This document shows positions 53,830 through 62,902 of a stretch of 64,000 nt of DNA, in pieces. Position 1 is the first letter of the stretch. Every line of letters starts with the position of its first letter. The notes under the pieces were generated by a model. The model had not been told where the DNA came from. It did not search any database and saw only the letters and a list, made by a program, of their open reading frames with translations. The position numbers and the translations under genes are program-made. This DNA comes from Actinoplanes sandaracinus (GTDB taxonomy: Bacteria; Actinomycetota; Actinomycetes; Mycobacteriales; Micromonosporaceae), in assembly GCF_030009775.1 (NCBI RefSeq), contig NZ_JASCTH010000023.1, forward strand, positions 39,431 to 103,430, written 5' to 3'.

Positions 53830-53850
53830 CGCAGCGCAGCAAGGGTGGAC

Positions 53851-53887
53851 GCCTGGCCCGCGGGTCTCCGAGACCCGCGGGCCAGGC
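53851..53887. terminator. Bidirectional terminator hairpin between groEL and hsp20
   Basis: Arms 53851-53868 and 53870-53887 are perfect reverse complements (18 bases), so the stem is effectively about 16 pairs with a short loop. Ends at the hsp20 stop (53891). Confidence 0.85.
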
Positions 53888-53890
53888 ACG

Positions 53891-54367
53891 TCAGCCGGCG
53901 TTGACGGTGATCCGGCGGGGCCTGGCGGTCTCGGTCTTGGGGACGCGGACCGTGAGCACACCGTCGGCCAGGTCGGCGCTGATGTGGTCGCTGTCGATGT
54001 CGGCGGGCAGCAGGGTGTGGTGGGCGAACTGGCCGACGCGGCGGGTGCGGTGCCGCAGCCAGCCGACCTTCTCCTTCTCGACGATCTCGCCGCTGACCCG
54101 CAGTTGGGTGCCGGTGACCTCGACGGTCACGTGCTTGCGGTCGACGCCGGGCACGTCGATCTCGACGAGGTAGGCGTCGTCGACCTCGGTGATGTCGGCC
54201 AGTGGCGTCCACGTGCCGGCGGTGGTGGACAGCGGGTCGCTGCCGAGCAGGCTGGTGAACAGCTGGTTCATGTGCTGCTGCAACTGGGCGAGCTCCCGCA
54301 GCGGATCCGCCTGGTGCCCGTTGCGAGCCGGTGCGAGCGGGTGGGGGCGCAGGACAGGCAAAGTCAT
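53891..54367 (-). CDS. Hsp20/alpha-crystallin small heat-shock protein
   Basis: 158 aa from ATG 54367, with GGAGG seven bases upstream. Alpha-crystallin domain about 48-148: ADITEVDDAYLVEIDVPGVD, GTQLRVSGEIV, HHTLLPADIDSDHISADLAD, and GVLTVRVPKTE. The N-terminal arm is Pro-rich and the C-terminal tail very short. Binds unfolding proteins without ATP. A HAIR-type operator (54405-54425) lies just before it. Confidence 0.95.
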   Translation of the reverse strand: MTLPVLRPHPLAPARNGHQADPLRELAQLQQHMNQLFTSLLGSDPLSTTAGTWTPLADITEVDDAYLVEIDVPGVDRKHVTVEVTGTQLRVSGEIVEKEKVGWLRHRTRRVGQFAHHTLLPADIDSDHISADLADGVLTVRVPKTETARPRRITVNAG

Positions 54368-54404
54368 GGTTTCCTCCAGCCTGTTCAGTCTGGGATCTTC
54401 CGGA

Positions 54405-54425
54405 GTTGAGTGCCCTTGACTCAAC
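54405..54425. promoter_or_regulatory. HAIR operator (HspR) upstream of hsp20
   Basis: GTTGAGT (54405-54411), GCCCTTG, ACTCAAC (54419-54425): a perfect inverted repeat matching the HspR consensus CTTGAGT-N7-ACTCAAG in all but the outer base of each arm. 38 bases upstream of the hsp20 start. Confidence 0.85.
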
Positions 54426-55177
54426 TTATTTCAAGCATCACCACAAGCCCGTGCCATCGTCAAGGCCGTCGCCGCAGATTCTCCGAGATGGCCTTTAAGC
54501 AGCTCAGGCGCCCGATTCCGGGCAGCCGGCCCGCAGGCGGGCGGTGCTGAATCCGAAGGGCGCGGCCTGGCGGTCTCCCCGGTGCGGGCTGAATATCGGA
54601 AACGACGCCGAGAAAATCTAGGTCGGAGCTACTAGACATTCTCAGGGGGGCCGGTTAGTGTTTCTCTCGTTGACAGCAGAGATCGTTGAAGACGCAGACG
54701 GAACAGGCCGAGCGTCGAAGCAGGGCCCGGAAAGTTCGCGGCTCGCTCGGTTTCGCGGTGAGAGTGTGTCGCCGCGTGTGGTTTGGTAAGGCGTGTGTTT
54801 GACAAGACCTTGACGTTTTTCCAGGTCAGGGCACATGCGGGCAGGGCTGATGCGGTTTCGGGGCTCTGCCTGAGGTAGCAGTAGCAGTGCTGGCCGTACG
54901 TGTGCGGGGCCATGTGGTTTGCGTGGGGCTCCGGCACCGGCAGGTGGTACGACGACAGGTAATGGAAGCAGAGGAAAGGGAGGGCTGGACGCCGTTGGAT
55001 CGCCCACTGTCAGGACGTTCCGTGTTCTGGGAGTGGACACCGCAGTCTCCACCGAACGTGAGGTGGTCTCCGGTCACGCTGATGCGATCCTCGCACCGTC
55101 AGCCGCTGATGGCGGCAGGTGCGGATACGACAACCCGACGAACCTGTCGGTAGATGGTTTGTTCAACCCGTAACCCT
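54426..55177. other. Unassigned region ending in a strong terminator
   Basis: About 750 bases between hsp20 and the PP2C gene. It is less GC-biased than elsewhere around 54640-54850. Open frames exist on both strands (e.g. minus 54642-55052, plus 54919-55173), but composition is poor and none is recognised. The plus frame 54919-55173 ends five bases before the hairpin at 55178, so a small gene or non-coding RNA reading rightward is possible. Confidence 0.45.
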
Positions 55178-55205
55178 GGGCCCCGGCGCGTCAGCGCCGG
55201 GGCCC
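55178..55205 (+). terminator. Perfect 12-base-pair hairpin terminator
   Basis: GGGCCCCGGCGC (55178-55189), loop GTCA, GCGCCGGGGCCC (55194-55205). It has no recognised gene before it on the plus strand, which implies some transcript ends here. Confidence 0.75.
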
Positions 55206-55332
55206 TCGTCATGCGGCCGTTCTTCTCCACCCCGACAAGGGCCGTCTGCCGGACACTGCTGTGGACGCCGTCCACGGATCGGAAGATTCGGGTACGGCGG
55301 CGAGGAATGCCGAGTCGTGTCCTGTCGCGCCT

Positions 55333-56610
55333 ATGCTGCGTCGCGTGACCGAGAGCGCGATGAGCGGTATGGACCTCGACGATGTGCTGCTCGCGGTGGA
55401 GAAGGCCGCCCCCGTCGACGCGGTCGGTGCGGTGACGCGCACCATCGGGGTGCAGCTCGACGCGCTGTGGGTGTCGTTCCTGGTGGCGGACATGAGCGGT
55501 CGGGCCCTGGTGCGGCTGGTCCACAACGCGATCGGGGAGGTGTCCGTCGGCCGCAGGCAGGACAAGGACATCGCGTTGGTGTTGCCGTTCGACGGCGGAT
55601 CTCAGGAGCAGGCGCTGCGCGGTCAGCGCACGCTGGTCGAGCAGATCGGTGACCGATTCGTCGTGCGGGCGCCGGTCACCCAGCGCGGGGAGGCCATCGG
55701 GCTGTTGGAGATGGCCCTGTCGGCCGCGCCGAGTGACGCGGCCGTGCAGTGGGTGTCCCGGGCCGCGCACACCCTGGCGTTCGTGGTGATCGCCAATCGC
55801 CGGCACACCGACCTGTTCGAATGGGGCCAGCGGACGACACCGTTCACCCTCGCCGCGGAGATCCAGCGGAGGCTGCTGCCCGAGTCGTTCACCTGTGAGG
55901 CCGACTCGTTCACCCTGTCGGCATGGCTGGAACCGGCGGCCAGCATCGGCGGGGACACCTTCGACTACAGCCTGGCTCGTGACCTGCTGCATCTGAGCAT
56001 CACCGACGCGGTCGGCCACGGTGTCGACAGCGCGCTCACCGCCACCCTGTGCGTCAGCGGGCTGCGTAACGCTCGCCGCCGCGGCGCGACCCTGCTGGAA
56101 CAGGCGCTGGCCGCGAACGAGGCGATCATCGGCAACACTCCGGCCGGGTCGTTGTTCGCCACCGGGTTGCTCGGCCGCCTCGACCTGTCGACCGGGATTC
56201 TCGACGTCGTCAACGCCGGGCACCCCGCTCCCTTGTTGGTCCGCGCCGGAACCGTGCGGCCCGTGGTGTTGCCGGCCAACCGGCCCTTCGGGGTGCTGAA
56301 GGACAAGCCCTACCGGGCGACCCGATTCCAGCTGGAGCCCGGTGACCGCCTCGTCCTGCTCACCGACGGCATGCTGGAGCGAGGCGCCGCCGCTCTCGAC
56401 CTGCCCGAGCGACTGCGGCATCTGATCCAGTTGCACCCCAGGGAGGTCGTCCGCGTCCTCGGCGACCTGGTCCTCGAGGTCGCCGGCCCGACCCTGCCCG
56501 ACGACGCCTGCCTGCTGATCCTCGACTGGCACGGCGGCCACGGCGAGACCCGTTCCACCGCCGGGGGCGCCGACCCCCACCGAGCCAGCGCAACCGATCA
56601 CCAGGTTTGA
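55333..56610 (+). CDS. SpoIIE/RsbU-type PP2C serine phosphatase
   Basis: 425 aa from ATG 55333 (GTG 55345 or ATG 55360 are alternatives; no strong site). N-terminal sensory/GAF-like domain (30-165), then a PP2C domain (180-405) with LAAEIQRRLLPESF, metal-binding ASIGGDTFDY and SITDAVGHGVDSAL, VNAGHPAPLLVRAG, and LVLLTDGMLE. Dephosphorylates an anti-anti-sigma protein, the STAS protein encoded 600 bases downstream. With the kinase-like ATPase between, this is a complete partner-switching set. Confidence 0.92.
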   Translation: MLRRVTESAMSGMDLDDVLLAVEKAAPVDAVGAVTRTIGVQLDALWVSFLVADMSGRALVRLVHNAIGEVSVGRRQDKDIALVLPFDGGSQEQALRGQRTLVEQIGDRFVVRAPVTQRGEAIGLLEMALSAAPSDAAVQWVSRAAHTLAFVVIANRRHTDLFEWGQRTTPFTLAAEIQRRLLPESFTCEADSFTLSAWLEPAASIGGDTFDYSLARDLLHLSITDAVGHGVDSALTATLCVSGLRNARRRGATLLEQALAANEAIIGNTPAGSLFATGLLGRLDLSTGILDVVNAGHPAPLLVRAGTVRPVVLPANRPFGVLKDKPYRATRFQLEPGDRLVLLTDGMLERGAAALDLPERLRHLIQLHPREVVRVLGDLVLEVAGPTLPDDACLLILDWHGGHGETRSTAGGADPHRASATDHQV

Positions 56611-56728
56611 GGCGACTGATCGACCGCATCGGTGAAGTGGACGAACGCGGGCCGGGCGAACCGAGTAATGATCCGGTTCGATGGCGCCGGGAGGGTTGCC
56701 GACGCGATGGCGAGGGCATCAGCTGCCC

Positions 56729-57217
56729 ATGAGCCACTTGCGGTCGCAGGCGCCGCCTGCACGCGCCTGCCTGTTGCTCAGCTGGGAACTGACGAACGAC
56801 CAGGATCTCCGGCGGATACGCGCCGAGCTCCACCACTTCTTCACCGCACGCGAGCTGGACGAACCGGCGAGAAACGACGACATCGCGCAACGGATCGGGT
56901 TGGTGGCCACCGAACTGGGCGGCAACGCGCTGCGCCACGGAATGCCGCCGATCGTCGTCCGGCTGCTCCGCGATGAGGACGGTTACATCCTCGACGTCAG
57001 CGACCACGACCCGCACCACGCGCCCGAGTCCGCCGAACTACCCCAGCAGTTCCGCGCCGGCGGCCGGGGCCTGCACATCGTCCGCTCGCTGACGCGGCAG
57101 CTGTGCTGGTATGCGACCGAAGACGTCAAGCACGTCTGGGCGTCCTTCCCAGCGCCGCACGAACGACCGCGGAGCACGCCGCGATGGGGGGCGGCCGATG
57201 TCGTACCCCCGTGCTAG
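56729..57217 (+). CDS. RsbW-like anti-sigma serine kinase (HATPase_c)
   Basis: 162 aa from ATG 56729; ATG 56681 in frame is possible but adds unlike sequence. GHKL ATPase motifs: N box VATELGGNALRHG, G1 region LDVSDHDPHH, G2 region GGRGLHIVRSL. This type phosphorylates STAS proteins and sequesters a sigma factor. The C-terminal 20 residues run across the next gene's start region. The sigma factor it would bind is not in this stretch. Confidence 0.88.
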   Translation: MSHLRSQAPPARACLLLSWELTNDQDLRRIRAELHHFFTARELDEPARNDDIAQRIGLVATELGGNALRHGMPPIVVRLLRDEDGYILDVSDHDPHHAPESAELPQQFRAGGRGLHIVRSLTRQLCWYATEDVKHVWASFPAPHERPRSTPRWGAADVVPPC

Positions 57218-57219
57218 AC

Positions 57220-57555
57220 ATGCCGGTTGTGACTACCCCACCGTTCACCATTTCGTCGCACGAGACACCCACCGGTCTCCTGCGGGTGAGTCTGTCGGGC
57301 GAGTTCGACATGAGTGTCGGCGACGCCCTCTCCCGTGCCCTGGTGGACGCGGCGCGCCGGCCCGGTGTCACCCGGGTGATCGTGGATCTGGAACACACGC
57401 GGCTGATCGACTCGCATGCCGTGGCGGGCCTGGTCGCGGGTTATGAGGCCGCGGCCGCCGTCGGCCGGGGCTTCACCGTGGTCAACGGCGGAGGGCTGGT
57501 TCAACAGGTCCTCGACGTCACCGGCCTGTCCGAGGTGCTCTGCGAGCAGCCATAG
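57220..57555 (+). CDS. STAS-domain anti-anti-sigma factor
   Basis: 111 aa from ATG 57220 (GTG 57211 would overlap the previous stop). One STAS domain: LLRVSLSGEFDMSVGDALSR, VTRVIVDLEHTRLIDSHAVA. The Ser in DSHAV corresponds to the SpoIIAA phospho-serine. Reversible phosphorylation by the upstream ATPase and removal by the PP2C phosphatase would set its binding. Confidence 0.92.
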   Translation: MPVVTTPPFTISSHETPTGLLRVSLSGEFDMSVGDALSRALVDAARRPGVTRVIVDLEHTRLIDSHAVAGLVAGYEAAAAVGRGFTVVNGGGLVQQVLDVTGLSEVLCEQP

Positions 57556-57593
57556 CGGCAGGGAGAGGCGTCGCGCCGGGCCTGCCGACACGC

Positions 57594-57621
57594 GGGGCCG
57601 TCGCGCGGCCGCGACGGCCCC
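57594..57621. terminator. Bidirectional terminator hairpin
   Basis: GGGGCCGTCGCG (57594-57605) pairs perfectly with CGCGACGGCCCC (57610-57621) around CGGC, between convergent genes ending at 57555 and 57628. Confidence 0.85.
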
Positions 57622-57627
57622 CTGTGC

Positions 57628-58938
57628 TCAGTTGGGGGTCAGGTTCAGCTCTTTCACCCCGGAAACCGGGATGCCGACCTTGGTGGCGGTGCTGATGTCG
57701 GTCGCGCCGGCGTGCCAGGCTCCGGTGTTCGCCCTCTGGTACAGGCTCCATTGGAGTTTCACCCGCTGACCACCGATCAGCGGAATCTGGTACGAGGTCA
57801 CGTCGTTCTGCCCGTCCCACCCGTGGAACACACCGACCAGGTCGCCGGTGGCCGCGTTGTGCGCCAGCAGCCGCACCTCCGGTGACCCCGGCGTGATCGT
57901 GCCGCGCAGCGTCGACCCCTTCGCCAGCGTGATGTCGTAGGTGCTGCCGCCACCCGCGGTGACCGGGATCTTGACGGCCTGGAAGCGGTTGCCGACGTTC
58001 CCGGACCACTGGTACGGGTACTCCCCGCTGGGGGAGAAGAGCAGCGGCCAGGCGTACGGCCCGAGTTCGTCGATGACGTAGCGACCGGAGTCGTCCGTGT
58101 GGACGCCGCCCGGCTCTCCGGAGGCGACATTCGCGTTGGCGCGGTAGTTGACGTTGACGCCGCTCCGTGGCGTGCCGTCGGTTCCGGTCACCACGCCGGT
58201 GATGGATCCGGCCCGGTCGAGTCGTACGGCCGGCGCCTTCGTGGTCTTGCCCGGTTTGACGACGACCCGGGCGGCCTGCTTCTGGTCCCCGGTGCCGCCG
58301 GTCCTGCCCAGCCACTGGTGGCCGTAGGAGTCCGGAGCCTTGACGAACACCGTGTACGTGCCCGCCGCGACCGGGGTGTCGAGTGTGCCCTCACCGTCCG
58401 CGCCGGTGCAGCCGCCGCTGAAGTTCTCCGGGCGGCCGATCGCCTTGAGGGTGAAGCACGCGCCACCGGTCGCCTGCCCGGTCACGCGGTCGGAAGCGGT
58501 GATCGCGACCTTGCCACCGAAGACCAGCGGCACGGTGACCGTGGTGGCCTGGTCGGCGGACAGGGTGGCGGTCGCGCCCCGCTGGGCCAGGTAGAACTCG
58601 GAGTCGGTGGCCTCGACGTTGAAGCGGGCCGGGCCGACCGGCAGCCCGGTCAGCGTGACGCCGTCCGTGTCACCGCACACCGGCTCGTCGAGCTCCCACG
58701 CCTGCACGCAGAAAGCGCCCACCGGTGCGCCGGTGATCGAGTCGACGGCCTTCACGACGAGCGTGGTCGCCTGCGGCAGTGCCTCGTCCGCGGAGACCAC
58801 CGGCAGGCCGGACGGGTCGGTACGGGCGCCGGCGAGGGCGGAGTCCTCGACGGCCGCCGCGGGCGCGGTCAGTGCGCCGGTGGCCATGGCCCCGGACAGG
58901 ATGGCGAGCCCGAGACGGGAGGGGAACGATCTGAGCAA
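57628..58938 (-). CDS. Secreted protein with carboxypeptidase-regulatory-like (Ig-type) domains
   Basis: 436 aa from TTG 58938, with GAGGACA upstream. Signal peptide 1-29 (LGLAILSGAMATGALTAPAA). Then tandem beta-sandwich units of ~80-95 residues: TTLVVKAVDSITGAPVGAFC, KVAITASDRVTGQATGGACF, GSITGVVTGTDGTPRSGVNV and TLRGTITPGSPEVRLLAHNA. Each opens like a carboxypeptidase D regulatory or Cna-B domain. Two cysteine pairs may form disulfides. No sorting signal or membrane anchor, so it is released. Probably an adhesive or structural exoprotein. Confidence 0.8.
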   Translation of the reverse strand: MLRSFPSRLGLAILSGAMATGALTAPAAAVEDSALAGARTDPSGLPVVSADEALPQATTLVVKAVDSITGAPVGAFCVQAWELDEPVCGDTDGVTLTGLPVGPARFNVEATDSEFYLAQRGATATLSADQATTVTVPLVFGGKVAITASDRVTGQATGGACFTLKAIGRPENFSGGCTGADGEGTLDTPVAAGTYTVFVKAPDSYGHQWLGRTGGTGDQKQAARVVVKPGKTTKAPAVRLDRAGSITGVVTGTDGTPRSGVNVNYRANANVASGEPGGVHTDDSGRYVIDELGPYAWPLLFSPSGEYPYQWSGNVGNRFQAVKIPVTAGGGSTYDITLAKGSTLRGTITPGSPEVRLLAHNAATGDLVGVFHGWDGQNDVTSYQIPLIGGQRVKLQWSLYQRANTGAWHAGATDISTATKVGIPVSGVKELNLTPN

Positions 58939-59325
58939 GAAGTGTCCTCGGATAGCAGGGCAGCAAGGAAGCCGTAGACGTCGATGGTGTTCACTGCGGC
59001 GCCGGGATCATAACCGCCCCGGGTGCGAGCCGCGCGGCGTGTTCGCACCGTGGCAGGGCCGGATTCACCTGCGGCTACGGGTCAGAAGCCGGCCGCCGGA
59101 CGGTGACCGCGTGGGCTTGTCGCAGGGCAGGTCGCCCGTCGCCGTCGGGTGGCACTGTGGCGTCCCGATTCCCCCGTACGCTTGCGTAACCGGGCGAGAG
59201 CGACCTGCTCCCCTGCAACGACGTCAATGCTTGCCGCTGGATCTTGTATGAAGCATGGGAGACTCGTAACAGTCCTTGAGGATTTCTTGAATCCCCTGGT
59301 CGGATGACGGGTGGGCGGAGGTCAG
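58939..59325. promoter_or_regulatory. Divergent intergenic region with 11-base-spaced direct repeat
   Basis: 387 bases between divergent starts. CTTGA occurs at 59275-59279 and 59286-59290, 11 bases apart on one DNA face, the spacing of SARP binding repeats, 50 bases before the SARP gene's start: possible autoregulation. No gene is recognised in it. Confidence 0.4.
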
Positions 59326-62300
59326 TTGGCGGCGGAGTTCGGTGTGCTCGGCGTGGTGGAGGCCCGGATCGAAGGTCGGCACGTCGATCTGGGGCACGCC
59401 CGGCAGCGGTGCGTCCTGGGTGTGCTGCTGGTCGAGGCGGGCCGTCCGGTCACGATGGACCAGTTGATCGACCGGGTCTGGGGCGAGCGTGCGCCGCAGC
59501 GGGCCGCGGGCGCGCTCTACAGCTACCTGTCCCGCCTGCGGCGTGCCGTCGCGTGCGCGGACGGGGTGGAGATCCGGCGTGAGCCGGGCGGCTACCTCCT
59601 CACCGTGGATCCGCGGGCGGTGGATCTGCACCGGTTCCGCAGATTGATGACGCTGGCGCGGGGAGCGGAAGCGGACCGGTCGGCCGCCGACCTGATCGTG
59701 CAGGCGCTGAGCCTGTGGCGGGGTGATCCGTTCGCCGGCCTGGACACGCCGTGGCTGAGCGCGATGCGGCGCACCCTGCTCGGCGAACGGTTCGCCGCCG
59801 AACTGGACCTCAACGACGCGCTGCTGCGGCTGGGCCGGCACGGCGAGCTGCTCCCGGCGCTGTCCGCGACCGTCGCCGAGCATCCACTGGACGAGCGGCT
59901 GGCCGGGCAGGCGATGCTCGCGCTGTACCGGTGCGGCCGCCAGGCCGACGCGGACGAGCAGTACCGGCGGATCCGCCGCTGCCTCGCGGACGAACTGGGC
60001 AGCGACCCGGGCGCCGCCCTGCGCCGGTTGCACGAGCAGATCCTCGCCGCCGACCCCGCTCTGGGCGTGCCCGCGAGCGCGGTGCCGGCGGGCGAGAGCC
60101 GGCTGTCCGGCCCACCGCCCGCCGCCGCGGTGGTGGTGCCCACGCAACTGCCGGCCGACGTGCGAGCCTTCACCGGGCGTACCGGGGAACTCGCCGCCCT
60201 GGACCGCCTGCTGGCGCTGCCGGGTGGTGACGAGCCGCCGTTGACCGTCGCGCTGCTGTCCGGCACCGCCGGGGTCGGTAAGTCCGCGCTGGCCGTGCGG
60301 TGGGCGCACCGCGTCCGGGACGCGTTCCCCGACGGGCAGCTCTACGTGAATCTGCGCGGCTATGACGCCGAACAGCCGGTGGCGGTCGCGGAGGCGCTGG
60401 CCGGGTTCCTCACCGCGCTCGGGGTCCGTGGGCCGGAGATTCCGCCGGGCACCGACGAGCGCGCCGGCCGGTACCGGTCGGAGCTCACCGGCCGGCGGAT
60501 GCTCGTGCTGCTGGACAACGCGTCCTCAGTGGAGCAGATCCGACCGCTGCTGCCCGGTACCGGTTCGTGTCTCGTGCTGATCACCAGCCGCGACTCGCTG
60601 CCCGGCATGGTCGCCGTGCACGGTGCCGAGCGGGTCAACCTCGATCTGCTTCCCCTGCCGGACGCGATCGGGCTGCTGCGCAAGCTGATCGACGCCCGGG
60701 TGGACCGGGAACCGGCCGCCGCCGCCGACCTGGCCGCGGCGTGCGCCCGGCTGCCGCTGGCCCTGCGGATCGCCGCCGAGCTGGCCGCCGAGCGTACCGA
60801 CGTGCCGCTCGCCGAACTCGTCGCCGAACTGGGAGATCACCAGGTGCGGCTCGATCTGCTGGACGCGGGCGGCGACCCGCACGCCGAGGTTCGGGCGGTG
60901 TTCTCCTGGTCGTACCAGAACCTGCCCGCCGGCGCGGCCCGGGCGTTCCGGCTGTTCGGGCTGCATCCGGGGGAGACCGCGCACGTCGACGCCGTGGCGG
61001 CGCTGACCGGCGCCGGTTCCGGCGAGGCGCGGCGGCTGCTCGGCGTGCTGGGCCGGGCCAGCCTGGTCCAGGCCGGTCCGGGCGGCCGGTACGGCATGCA
61101 CGACCTGCTCCGCGCGTACGCCGCGGAACTCGCCATCGGGCACGACTCCGAGGCGGACCGGGAGGCCGCCGTGACGCGCCTGTTCGACCACTATCTCGCC
61201 GGGGCGACCGCGGCGATGACCACCCTGTACCCGGACGGCGCCCCGCCCGCCGGCCACGTGGACGCGGCCCGAGCCTGGATCGAGGCGGAACGGCCCAACC
61301 TCGCCGCGGTCTGCCTGCACGGCGCGGCGCACGGCCGGCACCGGCACACCATCGCCCTCGCCGAGACCCTGTTCCGCTACCTCGACGCGGGTGGGCCGGT
61401 CGCTGAGGCGGCGACCGTCACCGCCTCCGCGGTGTCCGCGGCCCGGGCCGTCGGCGACCGTGAGGCGCAAGCTCGGGCGCTGTCCAACCTGGGCCGGCTG
61501 CACCGGCGGCAGGGCCGCCTGCACGAGGCCGCCGAGACCTACCACCAGGCCCTGATCCTGTACGCGGACCTCGGCGAACCCGCGGCCGAGGCGCTGGTGC
61601 TGCGCAACCTGGGCAGTGTCGACTGGCGACTGGGCGACTACCGGCAGGCCGCGGACCACTACCGGCGGGCCTGGATGTTGTACCGGCACCTGGGCGACGA
61701 CGCCGGCCAGGCCGACGCGCTGGTCCGTCTCGGGCTGATCGACGCGCGGCTGGGCGACCATGAGCAGGCGGCACAGCGGTTCGGGTCCGCCCTGGAGCTC
61801 TACGCCACGCTCGGCGACCGGTTCAGTGAGGCGTACGTGCTGTCTCTGCTCGCCCGTCTGCCGCACCGCCCGGCACCGCTGGACCGGGCCGCCGCCCACC
61901 TCGAGCAGAGCCTCGCCACCGTTCAGCGCACCGGCGACCGCACCGCGGAGGCGTACGTGCTGACCGATCTGGCCGCGGTGCACGCCCGTCAGGGCCGCCT
62001 CCGGGAGGCGTCCGGTCACCTGCGCCGCGCGATCGTGCTGCACCAGCGGATCGGAGACCGCGCCAGCGAGGCCGAGGCGCTCAACGACCTCGGCCAGGTG
62101 CTGCGCGCCGCCGGTGACACGGCCGAGGCCCGGGTCCAGCACGGTCAGGCGCTGGACCTGGCCGAGGAGATCGGTGACCGGTACGAGCGGGCGCGCGCGC
62201 ACGACGGCATCGCCACGGCGTTGCGGGACACCGGCGATGCCGACTGCGCCCGGCCGCACCTCGACCGCGCCCGGCGCATCTTCGCCGACCTGAAGGTGCC

Positions 62301-62346
62301 CGCCGCGCCGGCCATCGGTGACCCGGCGACCACTTCGGGCGGGTAA
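59326..62346 (+). CDS. AfsR-like SARP regulator with NB-ARC and TPR domains
   Basis: 1006 aa. TTG 59326 is chosen: GGAGG lies four bases before it and the N-terminus then begins AAEFGVLGVVEARIEG, as in AfsR; GTG 59311 is the alternative. Winged-helix DNA-binding domain 5-95, bacterial transcriptional-activation domain 95-245 (LDLNDALLRLGRHGELLPAL), NB-ARC ATPase 275-560 (LLSGTAGVGKSALAV, RMLVLLDNASSVEQIRPLLP, LPLALRIAAEL), then about eight TPR repeats 710-990. Such proteins activate secondary-metabolite genes in response to ATP, phosphorylation or peptide partners. Direct target unknown. Confidence 0.93.
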   Translation: MAAEFGVLGVVEARIEGRHVDLGHARQRCVLGVLLVEAGRPVTMDQLIDRVWGERAPQRAAGALYSYLSRLRRAVACADGVEIRREPGGYLLTVDPRAVDLHRFRRLMTLARGAEADRSAADLIVQALSLWRGDPFAGLDTPWLSAMRRTLLGERFAAELDLNDALLRLGRHGELLPALSATVAEHPLDERLAGQAMLALYRCGRQADADEQYRRIRRCLADELGSDPGAALRRLHEQILAADPALGVPASAVPAGESRLSGPPPAAAVVVPTQLPADVRAFTGRTGELAALDRLLALPGGDEPPLTVALLSGTAGVGKSALAVRWAHRVRDAFPDGQLYVNLRGYDAEQPVAVAEALAGFLTALGVRGPEIPPGTDERAGRYRSELTGRRMLVLLDNASSVEQIRPLLPGTGSCLVLITSRDSLPGMVAVHGAERVNLDLLPLPDAIGLLRKLIDARVDREPAAAADLAAACARLPLALRIAAELAAERTDVPLAELVAELGDHQVRLDLLDAGGDPHAEVRAVFSWSYQNLPAGAARAFRLFGLHPGETAHVDAVAALTGAGSGEARRLLGVLGRASLVQAGPGGRYGMHDLLRAYAAELAIGHDSEADREAAVTRLFDHYLAGATAAMTTLYPDGAPPAGHVDAARAWIEAERPNLAAVCLHGAAHGRHRHTIALAETLFRYLDAGGPVAEAATVTASAVSAARAVGDREAQARALSNLGRLHRRQGRLHEAAETYHQALILYADLGEPAAEALVLRNLGSVDWRLGDYRQAADHYRRAWMLYRHLGDDAGQADALVRLGLIDARLGDHEQAAQRFGSALELYATLGDRFSEAYVLSLLARLPHRPAPLDRAAAHLEQSLATVQRTGDRTAEAYVLTDLAAVHARQGRLREASGHLRRAIVLHQRIGDRASEAEALNDLGQVLRAAGDTAEARVQHGQALDLAEEIGDRYERARAHDGIATALRDTGDADCARPHLDRARRIFADLKVPAAPAIGDPATTSGG

Positions 62347-62820
62347 TCAGTCCCGGAACACGCCGTCGATCCACAGCACGGTGACCGGACGGCCGTGGGA
62401 CCGGGCGTACGCGACGACGTCGGCGGTGCCGCCCAGGCCGCGGGCCGGCAGACCGTCCCACACGGCGAACAGGTGGTCGCAGCGGTCCACCAGGGCCTGA
62501 CCGGCGGCGAGGAAGCCCTGATCACACGGTTCCGGGTACGGCATCGTGATGACCGTCGCGGCCGCCCGCACGAGACCCTCGAACCGGGCCCGGCTGCCGT
62601 CCGCCGTCAGCGAGCCGGCGTAGTCCGCCGAGGGCAGGACCGCCTCGAGGACGCCGCCGGCCGCCAGCACGTGGGCGGCGAACAACTGGTCGGCGCCGTC
62701 GGCGAGGCTCGACACCCCGAGCAGGCCGGCGCCGGTGGGCAGCACCTGGCGCCAGTGGTCCACCGCGCGTTCGGCGATGCCCGGCGGAAGCATCCGGTGA
62801 CCGGTGACACCGAACCGCAC
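62347..62820 (-). CDS. SLOG-like Rossmann-fold protein
   Basis: 157 aa from GTG 62820, with GGAGG five bases upstream. VRFGVTGHRMLPPGIAER opens a Rossmann-like fold, followed by GVSSLADGADQLFAAHVLAA and the HLFAVWDGLPARGLGGTADV glycine-rich loop typical of the SLOG superfamily (nucleotide-binding sensors). SLOG proteins often sense or make nucleotide-derived signals in stress and defence systems. Its stop abuts that of the SARP gene with no space. A WD40 protein gene lies just upstream of it on the same strand. Confidence 0.7.
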   Translation of the reverse strand: MRFGVTGHRMLPPGIAERAVDHWRQVLPTGAGLLGVSSLADGADQLFAAHVLAAGGVLEAVLPSADYAGSLTADGSRARFEGLVRAAATVITMPYPEPCDQGFLAAGQALVDRCDHLFAVWDGLPARGLGGTADVVAYARSHGRPVTVLWIDGVFRD

Positions 62821-62902
62821 ATCGACCTCCGTACGACGGCTCGTCAGGCCGAAAAGCACCCTGACGATACGGCTTCCACGTTCTGCTCGGGGGTGAGCCC
62901 TG

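Noticed and set aside
54642..55052. 136-residue minus-strand frame after hsp20
   Set aside because: No motif, weak codon bias and no binding site; left as part of an unassigned region.
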